Below are positions 1-6,230 of a DNA stretch of 8,907 nucleotides, piece after piece. The position numbers were made by a program, and so were the translations under genes. Numbering within the stretch: the first letter of the stretch is position 1; the number at the start of each line of letters is the position of its first letter. The notes beneath the pieces were generated by a model. The model made no database searches. It worked only from the letters and a program-made list of their open reading frames with translations, and had not been told where the DNA came from. Source of the stretch: JAFGPJ01 sp964439135 (GTDB lineage Bacteria; Planctomycetota; Phycisphaerae; Sedimentisphaerales; Anaerobacaceae); the NCBI GenBank assembly GCA_964439135.1, contig CAYTNN010000184.1, positions 1-8,907 on the forward strand, written 5' to 3'.

Positions 1-1112
1 TTGGGATGGTCAAGGACCAGGTTGTCCCGGCAGGTCACGCGATAACATTGGTTAAAGATTTTCACCGCTGCCGGAAAGTATCCCTGAATATTCTCGATAT
101 TGTTGCGCCTGAAGATATTCTTTTCCAAAAGAACATCGGACGAGCTCAGGATGAAGATCCCTTCCGTACTGGTATCGCTCACCAAACAATGCCGGATGGT
201 TAAATGGTCGCCCCTGAAGTAGCCGCCCACACGGGAACAATAGGTCAGGGCGCAATGCTCCAAAGTCATGCCTGTCATGTCCTTTCCGTGGCTGGACTCA
301 TCGGACAAACCCTCCGGGTTTTTGCCCTCGATTTCGAACGCACGGAAAGCATACTGGGTGAAGGTGATTCCACGAATCGCCGGACCTTTGCCGTCGGAAC
401 TTTTGCCGTGGCAGTCTCCGGTTGTTCGTGTTATTGCACTATCGAAGGCGGTGATTTCGACAAGTTTGTTTGCCGGATCGGTGCCGATATAAACTTGTCC
501 TGCATGGTAATCAATGAAATATGAGTTCTCGTTAACGTCTTCTACGGCACCCACCGGATTCAATAACTCGCCATTGATAAATACCATGTCATTATTAAAA
601 CGGTAGAGCGGCGTCGACCTCCGTGGTCGCCACCATTCCGCAGGTTTGGAAGGGAACAAACGGGACCAGGATGTTTTCCACAATCCGTCCTTAGGATGCT
701 CCCATTGGGCTGCGATCATGGTTCCTTTAAGGACAGGATGTTCGTCCGCATAGGGTTGAATGGTGATCCCCTGGTTCAAAAGCAGACCTCCGGTCCGATA
801 GACTCCGCCGCGCAGAATAATCGCATCGCCGGTCTTGACTCGCTCTATTGCCGCCGATAGAGTTGTCGGCTTCTCAAGTGTCGTTCCCTGTTCATCGGCC
901 TGTCCATCAGGCGCGGCATAATAAATCCGGCCCTCCACTTGTGGTAAATTGTATTGTTGCCAAATCGGGCCATACGGGCCGGCGGAAGGCTGGGCGATTG
1001 CAGACAATGAGCTAAAGATCAAGGAAGCGAGAACCCAGAAAATCAACTTCGTCTGTAATGGAGGGTAATGTTGATTCATATTTGAGGATTGTTCAGCCTG
1101 GTTTGACTTCAT
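1..1112 (-). CDS. Secreted right-handed parallel beta-helix protein, N-terminal part (3' end beyond the left edge)
   Basis: The minus strand is open for 370 codons from ATG at 1112 to the window edge with no stop, so the gene is partial. Residues 24-40 form a hydrophobic signal segment with a likely cleavage after AIA at residue 40. Residues 62-130 read like the start of a DUF1565/beta-helix protein: 'IYYAAPDG', a 'TLEKPTTLSAAIERVKTGD' stretch, then 'ILRGGVYRTGG' and 'ITIQPYADEHPVLKG'. Residues 245-370 show repeating coils such as 'LTIRHCLVSDTSTEGIF' and 'DVLLEKNIFRRNN', typical of parallel beta-helix polysaccharide lyases and related carbohydrate-active proteins. The probable role is binding or cleaving an extracellular polysaccharide, but no catalytic residues can be assigned because the C-terminal half is missing. 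The start at 1112 is chosen because GGAAGGG lies 6 nt upstream. The in-frame Met at codon 12 (1079) has no Shine-Dalgarno but would give a more ordinary signal peptide. Family call is fairly secure; substrate and enzyme class are unknown. Confidence 0.85.
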   Translation of the reverse strand, partial: MKSNQAEQSSNMNQHYPPLQTKLIFWVLASLIFSSLSAIAQPSAGPYGPIWQQYNLPQVEGRIYYAAPDGQADEQGTTLEKPTTLSAAIERVKTGDAIILRGGVYRTGGLLLNQGITIQPYADEHPVLKGTMIAAQWEHPKDGLWKTSWSRLFPSKPAEWWRPRRSTPLYRFNNDMVFINGELLNPVGAVEDVNENSYFIDYHAGQVYIGTDPANKLVEITAFDSAITRTTGDCHGKSSDGKGPAIRGITFTQYAFRAFEIEGKNPEGLSDESSHGKDMTGMTLEHCALTYCSRVGGYFRGDHLTIRHCLVSDTSTEGIFILSSSDVLLEKNIFRRNNIENIQGYFPAAVKIFNQCYRVTCRDNLVLDHP

Positions 1113-1118
1113 TTGTGT

Positions 1119-1125
1119 CCCTTCC
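1119..1125 (-). promoter_or_regulatory. Ribosome binding site deciding the start of the beta-helix gene
   Basis: On the minus strand GGAAGGG lies 6 nt before the ATG at 1112. The alternative ATG at 1079 has no purine-rich site in front of it. This favours the longer protein with its extra 11 N-terminal residues. Confidence 0.6.
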
Positions 1126-1138
1126 CGAGTAAAGGTTA

Positions 1139-1152
1139 ATAAAGCATAAAGC
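1139..1152. repeat. Tandem ATAAAGC heptamer repeat in the beta-helix gene leader
   Basis: ATAAAGC occurs twice head to tail (1139-1145 and 1146-1152) between the predicted transcription start (about 1167) and the start codon (1112). The same heptamer, in one orientation or the other, recurs in the spacer before the CotH gene at 5945-5951, 5973-5979 and 6192-6198. Function unknown; it could be an operator or RNA-level site, or chance in AT-rich DNA. Confidence 0.4.
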
Positions 1153-1173
1153 TGTCCAAGTTATACAGAGGCG

Positions 1174-1202
1174 ATTATACCACTCAGAAATATATGATTC
1201 AA
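1174..1202 (-). promoter_or_regulatory. Sigma70-like promoter of the beta-helix gene
   Basis: On the minus strand TTGAAT (1202-1197) and a perfect TATAAT (1179-1174) are separated by 17 bp. The expected transcription start is near 1167, giving a leader of about 55 nt. That leader contains two tandem copies of GCTTTAT (minus-strand reading of 1139-1152) before the ribosome binding site. Start-site position is inferred from spacing only. Confidence 0.6.
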
Positions 1203-1260
1203 GAGACAAAAATCTCGCGATCACCCATTTGAATATCAAGATCTTATATATTCGAATCCA

Positions 1261-1289
1261 TTGAAAGAATTTCTGACCAAGGCTATAAT
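1261..1289 (+). promoter_or_regulatory. Sigma70-like promoter of the PD40/haem c gene
   Basis: TTGAAA (1261-1266) and a perfect TATAAT (1284-1289) are separated by exactly 17 bp. The expected transcription start is near 1296, giving a leader of about 90 nt that holds a possible upstream ORF (1300-1395), a GC-rich hairpin (1345-1362) and the ribosome binding site. It is divergent from the beta-helix promoter, with 58 bp between the two -35 boxes. Confidence 0.65.
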
Positions 1290-1344
1290 ACCTGGTAGCA
1301 TGGATCGATTGTCTGATATAAGAAATGTCAGCTCAAGGTTTTAT

Positions 1345-1362
1345 GCCGGCCTTAACGCCGGC
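1345..1362 (+). promoter_or_regulatory. GC-rich hairpin in the leader of the PD40/haem c gene
   Basis: GCCGGC (1345-1350), a 6-nt loop CTTAAC, and GCCGGC (1357-1362) form a perfect 6-bp all-GC stem. It lies 12 nt upstream of the Shine-Dalgarno sequence at 1375. No T-run follows, so it is not a terminator. It could tune translation or protect the 5' end, or be a dyad protein-binding site. Confidence 0.4.
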
Positions 1363-1374
1363 GGCAGCCTAAAT

Positions 1375-1382
1375 AAGAAGGA
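1375..1382 (+). promoter_or_regulatory. Ribosome binding site of the PD40/haem c gene
   Basis: AAGAAGGA ends 5 nt before the ATG at 1388 and supports that start. There is no competing start codon with a comparable site nearby. Confidence 0.65.
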
Positions 1383-1387
1383 TTCTG

Positions 1388-2950
1388 ATGCGTAAGAAAG
1401 TCCTGTGCGTGGTTATCGTTGCAGCAACGCTGGGCACCGTGGCCGTTCTGTACATAACTTTGCAGCCAAACGCATTCCGCGTTGAAGACATACTTGCCGT
1501 CTATCAGCAGCACGCGGATTACGGCGAGGTCACGGTTGAGTATCCCCTCAATGGAACGCTGTTTCCGCCCGAGATGATCCCGCCCGCGTTCCACTGGAAA
1601 GACAGCGTCCCGTCCTCGCGAGCGTGGCTGGTCCGGATCGAGTTTGCCGACGGCAGCCCGTTGATGCACTTTCCGGTGCGGCGGCAACAGTGGACACCCC
1701 GGCCGGAAGACTGGAACAACATGAAGCGCAGGTCGCTCGAACGGGAGACACAAGTCGTCATACTCGGCATCGATCCGGGTGAACCTGCAAGGGTCCTATC
1801 GCAAGGCCGGATGTCCTTTAAAACATCAAAAGACCGTGTCGAGGCGCCTTTGTTCTATCGCGAGGTCACTTTGCCGTTTCTCAACGCGAATAAAGATCTG
1901 CCCGGCATCAGGTGGCGTTTTGGGTCTATCGCGTCGCCGAAGCCGCCGCCCGTTGTCCTGAAGGGTCTTCCGGTATGCGGCAACTGTCACTCGTTCAGCA
2001 GTGACGGCAAAACGCTTGCGATGGATGTGGACTTTGCCAATAGAAAAGGTTCATACGCTATCACAACAGTCAGGGAACAGACGGTTCTGGCTTCTAAAGA
2101 CATTATCACCTGGACAGATCAGGAAAACACCGAACAAACCTACGGCCTGCTGTCGCAGATATCCCCGGACGGCCGGTACGTCGTCAGCACCGTTAAAGAC
2201 CTGTTTGTTTTTGTTCCCAAGCCGGAGCTGGCCTTTTCTCAAGAATTCTTTCCCGTCAAAGGTATCCTGTGCGTGTTCGACAGAGAAACGGGCCGGTTCC
2301 ACGATCTGCCCGGAGCCAACGATCCCAACTTTGTGCAGAGCAATCCGACCTGGAGCCCTGACGGAGAGTATATTGTCTTCGCCCGGGCCAAAGCGCCCGA
2401 TCTGCGAAACACCAAGCACCAGGGCCATATATGGCTGACCCCGATCGAAAGCAGAGAGTTCATCGAGGCAGACGAGCCCTTCCAGTTCGACCTGTACAGA
2501 ATTCCTTTCAACGCCGGCCAAGGGGGCACGGCAGAACCCGTTGAGGGAGCATCCAACAACGGCATGAGCAATTACTTTGCACGCTACTGCCCCGATGGTC
2601 GCTGGATCGTGTTTTGCCGGGCGAAAAGCTACATGCTGCTTCAGCCCGACAGCGAGTTGTACATCATACCGGCAGAAGGCGGCAACGCACGCAGGCTCCG
2701 CTGTAACACCTCGCGGATGAATTCATGGCATAGCTTCTCACCAAACGGCAAATGGCTGGTCTTCGCATCCAAGGCCTACTCAGACTACACACAATTATGC
2801 CTGACGCACATTGACGAGAACGGCTGCAGTACACCGGCGGTACTCCTCGCGCATCTGACGGCACACGACCGCGCCGCGAACATCCCGGAGTTTGTCAACA
2901 CACAACCGGGAGCAATCGTCAAGATACATAAGCAATTCCTCCGCGACTGA
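1388..2950 (+). CDS. Exported PD40 (TolB-like) beta-propeller protein with one c-type haem motif
   Basis: The 520-residue product has an N-terminal hydrophobic segment (residues 5-25) that is a signal anchor or uncleaved signal, placing the rest outside the cytoplasm. Residues 50-165 look like a beta-sandwich (Fn3-like) module beginning 'YPLNGTLFPPEMIPPAF'. CGNCH at 197-201 is a c-type haem attachment motif and runs directly into a PD40-like strand ('SFSSDGKTLAMD'). Further PD40/WD-like blades follow: SPDGRY near 259, SPDGEY near 323, CPDGRW near 401 and SPNGKW near 451. This matches a family seen in Planctomycetota and Bacteroidota, annotated only as PD40 or TolB-like domain proteins. Biochemical role is unknown; one covalent haem suggests electron transfer or sensing in the periplasm. 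The promoter at 1261 and site at 1375 support an independent transcription unit. The gene is complete. Domain call is secure; haem loading is inferred from the motif. Confidence 0.88.
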   Translation: MRKKVLCVVIVAATLGTVAVLYITLQPNAFRVEDILAVYQQHADYGEVTVEYPLNGTLFPPEMIPPAFHWKDSVPSSRAWLVRIEFADGSPLMHFPVRRQQWTPRPEDWNNMKRRSLERETQVVILGIDPGEPARVLSQGRMSFKTSKDRVEAPLFYREVTLPFLNANKDLPGIRWRFGSIASPKPPPVVLKGLPVCGNCHSFSSDGKTLAMDVDFANRKGSYAITTVREQTVLASKDIITWTDQENTEQTYGLLSQISPDGRYVVSTVKDLFVFVPKPELAFSQEFFPVKGILCVFDRETGRFHDLPGANDPNFVQSNPTWSPDGEYIVFARAKAPDLRNTKHQGHIWLTPIESREFIEADEPFQFDLYRIPFNAGQGGTAEPVEGASNNGMSNYFARYCPDGRWIVFCRAKSYMLLQPDSELYIIPAEGGNARRLRCNTSRMNSWHSFSPNGKWLVFASKAYSDYTQLCLTHIDENGCSTPAVLLAHLTAHDRAANIPEFVNTQPGAIVKIHKQFLRD

Positions 2951-3048
2951 CCATTTGTCTGTGCCGCTATCGAGTTCTAACAGCACGGATTTACTCGGTA
3001 ACATTTACCTAAATTGGATAATATCGAATTGCATTCTCTCAATCTCTC
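2951..3048. other. Short convergent spacer before the assembly gap
   Basis: These 98 bases follow the stop of the PD40 gene. The minus strand carries two short frames that run out of the gap, one ending at 3005 and one at 2977. Either could be the tail of the CotH gene or neither. No convincing intrinsic terminator (stem plus T-run) is visible. Confidence 0.4.
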
Positions 3049-5908
3049 NNNNNNNNNNNNNNNNNNNNNNNNNNNNNNNNNNNNNNNNNNNNNNNNNNNN
3101 NNNNNNNNNNNNNNNNNNNNNNNNNNNNNNNNNNNNNNNNNNNNNNNNATGGATTTGCGAATCTTGCCCACAACTTAGTGTCCAGCCGGAAATATCTACC
3201 GCAAAACCATTGGGATTTTGCAGTTGGATATACTGCTCATCCAGGTTACCGCCGGCAGGATTAGTCTCAATAATCCCGAAATTAACAACCGTACCGGCCG
3301 GTTGGGCACCGGGCAACTCACGTGTCCCGGAGGCCAGGCCGTTGAATAATTGACGCCGGCGCTCGGGCAGGTAAAAGTATTTCAGCTCTTCAACGGCTTC
3401 CATTAGCGATTGGGGGTAATTAGGAGCCGTCGAACCGTTCCCCCAGGCATCCGAGCCCCATTTAGCGGCGTCTAAGGCCGCATCCTCGTAAAGCAGAGAC
3501 GCCAGCATATCGATACGCGGCTCATAATATAGTTCGTCCTCCGGCGTGTTCGGTGCTTTTAGAAGCTCATCCATGAGCGTTCGTACGCGGCGCAAATACA
3601 TCTGTCGTGTTTCCGGGGAGTTAAAAATGGCATTCGGCATACTGTTGCCCTGGCCGACAAACAGGCTCGTATTTGGAATAAGCTCTTCGTTCCAGTAAGT
3701 CTGCGAGGAATTCCACACTCGTCCGAAGCTCAGGTCCACGTCCCACGGCCACATCTGCCATTCATTGCTGAGGCCCGTATCACGGTAAAAATAGTAATTT
3801 TTATGGCAGCAGTCGACGTCTCCCGTGATTGCGCGTGCAGCCAGGAAGTTGACGACCTGCGCGACGTCCACATTGTCATAGAGATATCGGCGGCGTGCTT
3901 CGCCTGAGAGGCTGAGGCTGTCGTAGAGTTCGGACAAATCCGTGTTGTCTTCATACTTGCGCGTTTTCTTTTCAGCACCGCTATTAGCGTGACTTGCACT
4001 GTTGAACATGTTGTACATCTTGTAAAGGGCCCCCTCGGCGTTCAAGCCCATTCGAATCAGCCAGTCTTCATCGCCGTTCTCCATGGCGTGGGCCGTGCCC
4101 CAGAAGTCGCCGTTTTGCTGGACGCGTACCGGAAACACCCAGTGGTAAGCACAATCCGCATCCCGATATGTCTCATAGGCCAGCATGTTACGCATCTGCG
4201 CCTTGTCCGGATAGGTCGTCATCAGATTGATATCATCGGCACGCGGCTGTCCCTGGGCCCATTTAAAATTGTGCCCGGGATGGAAATCGATGTCATAACT
4301 CTTCTTTGGAAAACCCCGGCTGGATTGACCGTGAATATTGATCAATACATTGTCGTAGAACTGTCCGTCGTAAAAGAGCGAGCAGCGGGTTCCGGCATCG
4401 GAGTTAGCGGCGTTCGGATTCAGGATAAACCAATGCAGCACCGGCAACGGATTAGTCAGGCTCGGGTCATCCACTACGGTCCCGCAATACTTCGGGGAAT
4501 TCAGCAGATCATTGTGGGTCGGGAACCGCGATTCGCGTCCGGCTGTATCTGTAGCCGTAATGTACCAGCGGACCATATGTCCGGCACCGAACGCGGTTGC
4601 GGGGATTCGCCCCCCGTAGATACCGTCGCCGTAGTTATCGTCGCCGCTCAAACCATCATCCATTAACGGTACTGTCACTTCCCACGCAAACATCACGCAA
4701 TAGTGCAACACAACGGCATCAACAGGATCGAAGGACGGCTCGATTTGGGCCGTGATCTGCAGGTCATCGTTTTCAGCGGGTATGCGCGGATCGTGATCCG
4801 TATCGGAAATGATCGGCCCTAAAACATCTACCCCGGCGTTGTTCGCTATTCCGGGCGTCGGTGTCGGGAAATACCGGCATAACGAGCTGTCTGCTGTAGA
4901 TATCGTGGCCAGCAACTCGGGAAGCACCAGCAGGCTCGAACTATCCATCTGATAGCTTAGCCCCTGCACGGCCAGCAGGTTGGTCCCCACATGGAGAAAG
5001 TCGAATTGCGGGATTGTAAAATCGACCGGATTAACAGCGATGCTGTCGGACCGATTGGAAGATGCGCCGGAGTTCCACCTCTCAGCGCCCGGGGCCGGCG
5101 CATTGTACCGTGCCACCTCGTGCCCGTTGATATAGGCGATCATCCCGTCGGCAAAACGCATGCGCAAGGTCAAGGCCCTGATCGCCGAGGGATCTTCTAC
5201 CGTAAAGGGCACGCGGATATACACCGTGGTATTGCTGTTTCGCATGTTCGAGACATCCAAACCGATCAGTCCCTGGTAGTTATAACCTACACCGGTTGAG
5301 CCAGTCTGCCATGATAAATCATCCAGGTCTTCCTGTGCCCAGGGACGCAGCGTCTCCGATTGCCGCGGATTCGGTTCCAGTGCACTGTTACGGGGTACCA
5401 AGGCCCTGGCCGGCGCACCGGGCATTAAGAACACTGTCTCGACACTACTACCGATGGGGCCGTAAGAAACGTCGGGGGCTTGTGGCGGATAGCTCGGAAA
5501 GAACTCAGAAACCACAGTCCTGCCGTCCGGACGGACCAACCCCAGATATTCGCCGCTCCCACTCAGCTTAAAATTCGTATGCAATATTCCCAGAGGATCT
5601 ATCCGATTTTTTCCGGAGGCAAAGACAACCAGATAAGCATCGGGCCCGAGCATCACCTCCGGAAACGCCCACTTTCGAAGATCGTTGTCGTCATCTGTCA
5701 GATACCACCGGTCTAAATTGATCGTATCCGTTCCGGGATTGTAGATTTCGATCCAGTCGGCTTCATCCCGGTCCTCGTCATCAAGGCCGATATCGTTCAC
5801 GGCCATGAATTCGTTTATCCGGATTTCCTCTTGTGCCCGGACAGGAGTAGAAGTATTGACTGCAAGATTGAATACCACAAGAACAGCAAGAATCCACGAA
5901 TATTTCAT
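3005..5908 (-). CDS. Secreted CotH-kinase protein with lamin tail domains, C-terminus lost in the gap
   Basis: The sequence supports residues 1-920 (3149-5908); the 13 residues after the gap (3005-3048) follow only if its true length keeps frame. Residues 1-25 are a signal peptide (cleavage near VRA-Q). Residues 28-155 form a lamin tail domain ('RINEFMAVND', 'DWIEIYNPG', 'LDRWYLTDDD'). Residues 190-338 look like a jelly-roll module ('MRFADGMIAYINGHEVARYN'), and 365-465 an Ig-like module. Residues 490-860 are a CotH-type kinase fold: 'NIHGQSSRGFPKKSYDIDF' (K535/K536 candidate ATP-binding lysine), 'DVDCCHKNYYFY' (D697/D699, N704) and 'PWDVDLSFG' (D723/D725) keep the expected active-site pattern. 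A second lamin tail domain begins near 875 and is cut at 920. CotH in Bacillus is a spore-coat protein kinase; here the exported multidomain setting suggests action on extracellular proteins or scaffolds. AGAAGGG lies 11 nt before the ATG. The target is unknown. Confidence 0.87.
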   Translation of the reverse strand: MKYSWILAVLVVFNLAVNTSTPVRAQEEIRINEFMAVNDIGLDDEDRDEADWIEIYNPGTDTINLDRWYLTDDDNDLRKWAFPEVMLGPDAYLVVFASGKNRIDPLGILHTNFKLSGSGEYLGLVRPDGRTVVSEFFPSYPPQAPDVSYGPIGSSVETVFLMPGAPARALVPRNSALEPNPRQSETLRPWAQEDLDDLSWQTGSTGVGYNYQGLIGLDVSNMRNSNTTVYIRVPFTVEDPSAIRALTLRMRFADGMIAYINGHEVARYNAPAPGAERWNSGASSNRSDSIAVNPVDFTIPQFDFLHVGTNLLAVQGLSYQMDSSSLLVLPELLATISTADSSLCRYFPTPTPGIANNAGVDVLGPIISDTDHDPRIPAENDDLQITAQIEPSFDPVDAVVLHYCVMFAWEVTVPLMDDGLSGDDNYGDGIYGGRIPATAFGAGHMVRWYITATDTAGRESRFPTHNDLLNSPKYCGTVVDDPSLTNPLPVLHWFILNPNAANSDAGTRCSLFYDGQFYDNVLINIHGQSSRGFPKKSYDIDFHPGHNFKWAQGQPRADDINLMTTYPDKAQMRNMLAYETYRDADCAYHWVFPVRVQQNGDFWGTAHAMENGDEDWLIRMGLNAEGALYKMYNMFNSASHANSGAEKKTRKYEDNTDLSELYDSLSLSGEARRRYLYDNVDVAQVVNFLAARAITGDVDCCHKNYYFYRDTGLSNEWQMWPWDVDLSFGRVWNSSQTYWNEELIPNTSLFVGQGNSMPNAIFNSPETRQMYLRRVRTLMDELLKAPNTPEDELYYEPRIDMLASLLYEDAALDAAKWGSDAWGNGSTAPNYPQSLMEAVEELKYFYLPERRRQLFNGLASGTRELPGAQPAGTVVNFGIIETNPAGGNLDEQYIQLQNPNGFAVDISGWTLSCGQDSQIHXXXXXXXXXXXXXXXXXXXXXXXXXXXXXXXXXXEIERMQFDIIQFR
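3049..3148. other. Scaffold gap (100 N)
   Basis: Exactly 100 unknown bases, the conventional placeholder for a gap of unknown length. It interrupts the 3' end of the CotH gene. Reading frame and true distance across it cannot be trusted. Confidence 0.98.
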
Positions 5909-5944
5909 ACAAGTAGTAACCCTTCTCGTTCAGACCAGCAAACC

Positions 5945-5979
5945 ATAAAGCACCGCTGCCAACAGCCGATGAGCTTTAT
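5945..5979 (-). promoter_or_regulatory. Nested hairpin in the leader of the CotH-kinase gene
   Basis: ATAAAGC (5945-5951) and GCTTTAT (5973-5979) form a perfect 7-bp inverted repeat. Inside it, GCTG (5955-5958) and CAGC (5963-5966) can form a 4-bp stem around the loop CCAA. The structure falls between the predicted transcription start (about 5986) and the start codon. No T-run follows on the minus strand, so it is not a terminator. Its arms are the heptamer repeated in tandem at 1139-1152. Confidence 0.4.
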
Positions 5980-5992
5980 AACGACACATAGT

Positions 5993-6021
5993 ATTATAAC
6001 ATATAATGCGTTATATTACAA
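5993..6021 (-). promoter_or_regulatory. Sigma70-like promoter of the CotH-kinase gene
   Basis: On the minus strand TTGTAA (6021-6016) and a perfect TATAAT (5998-5993) are separated by 17 bp. The predicted start near 5986 leaves a leader of about 78 nt. The spacer and -10 box also contain a small inverted repeat, TATAAC (5995-6000) and GTTATA (6010-6015), which could be an operator but is weak evidence in such AT-rich DNA. Confidence 0.6.
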
Positions 6022-6230
6022 TAGTCTCTTCCTGAGAGGATCAGCAGGAGACGTGTGAGACATGCGTTACTCGATGCTTGATGCTCATAAAGTATTGGGA
6101 ATCGAGCAACAACTTTTTGGATCCGGCAATCCGGGATTAGGTTCTCAAGCTTCGAATCTGGAGTTCTTTTCCTCGCCGACCTGATGTTACGGCTTTATAG
6201 TTCTTCGCGAATATGCTGGATTAGCAGCGC
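6022..6230. other. Intergenic stretch between the triheme gene and the CotH promoter
   Basis: About 210 bases follow the TAA stop of the triheme gene. I see no coding frame of note and no RNA gene. CCGGATTGCCGG-like dyad sequence near 6122-6136 and a short AATCC/GGATT dyad are present, but no stem followed by a T-run on the minus strand. A further GCTTTAT heptamer lies at 6192-6198. No intrinsic terminator can be supported. Confidence 0.4.

Larger units (their letters stand above)
1300..1395 (+). other. Candidate upstream ORF (31 codons) overlapping the start of the PD40/haem c gene
   Basis: ATG at 1300 lies 10 nt after the -10 box, so only a few nt from the predicted transcription start. 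It opens a 31-codon frame (MDRLSDIRNVSS... ending in KKDSDA) that stops with TAA at 1393-1395, inside the first codons of the next gene, sharing ATGCGTAA. Such overlap is typical of translational coupling. The frame has no Shine-Dalgarno, would need near-leaderless initiation, and is short enough to be chance. It resembles no protein I recognise. Confidence 0.2.

Noticed and set aside
204..524. Plus-strand 106-codon frame
   Set aside because: It lies antisense to the continuous 370-codon beta-helix frame, which has a signal peptide, ribosome binding site and family-like repeats.
1238..1257. Palindromes AAGATCTT and ATTCGAAT in the divergent promoter region as operator sites
   Set aside because: Each is only 8 bp with no extension of symmetry, too short to support a specific regulator site.
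2051..2521. Minus-strand 156-codon frame inside the PD40 gene
   Set aside because: Antisense shadow of clear PD40 repeats on the plus strand.
3989..4666. Plus-strand 225-codon frame antisense to the CotH gene
   Set aside because: The minus strand here encodes the CotH kinase domain with recognisable motifs; the plus product resembles nothing and has no promoter or ribosome binding site I can see.
5930..5989. Minus-strand 19-codon leader ORF (MCRYKAHRLL...) before the CotH gene
   Set aside because: Its ATG is only 3 nt after the -10 box, so the start codon would lie at or before the predicted transcription start.
6118..6140. CCGG-rich dyad as a terminator of the triheme gene
   Set aside because: On the minus strand the stem is followed by an A-run rather than a T-run, so it does not fit an intrinsic terminator.
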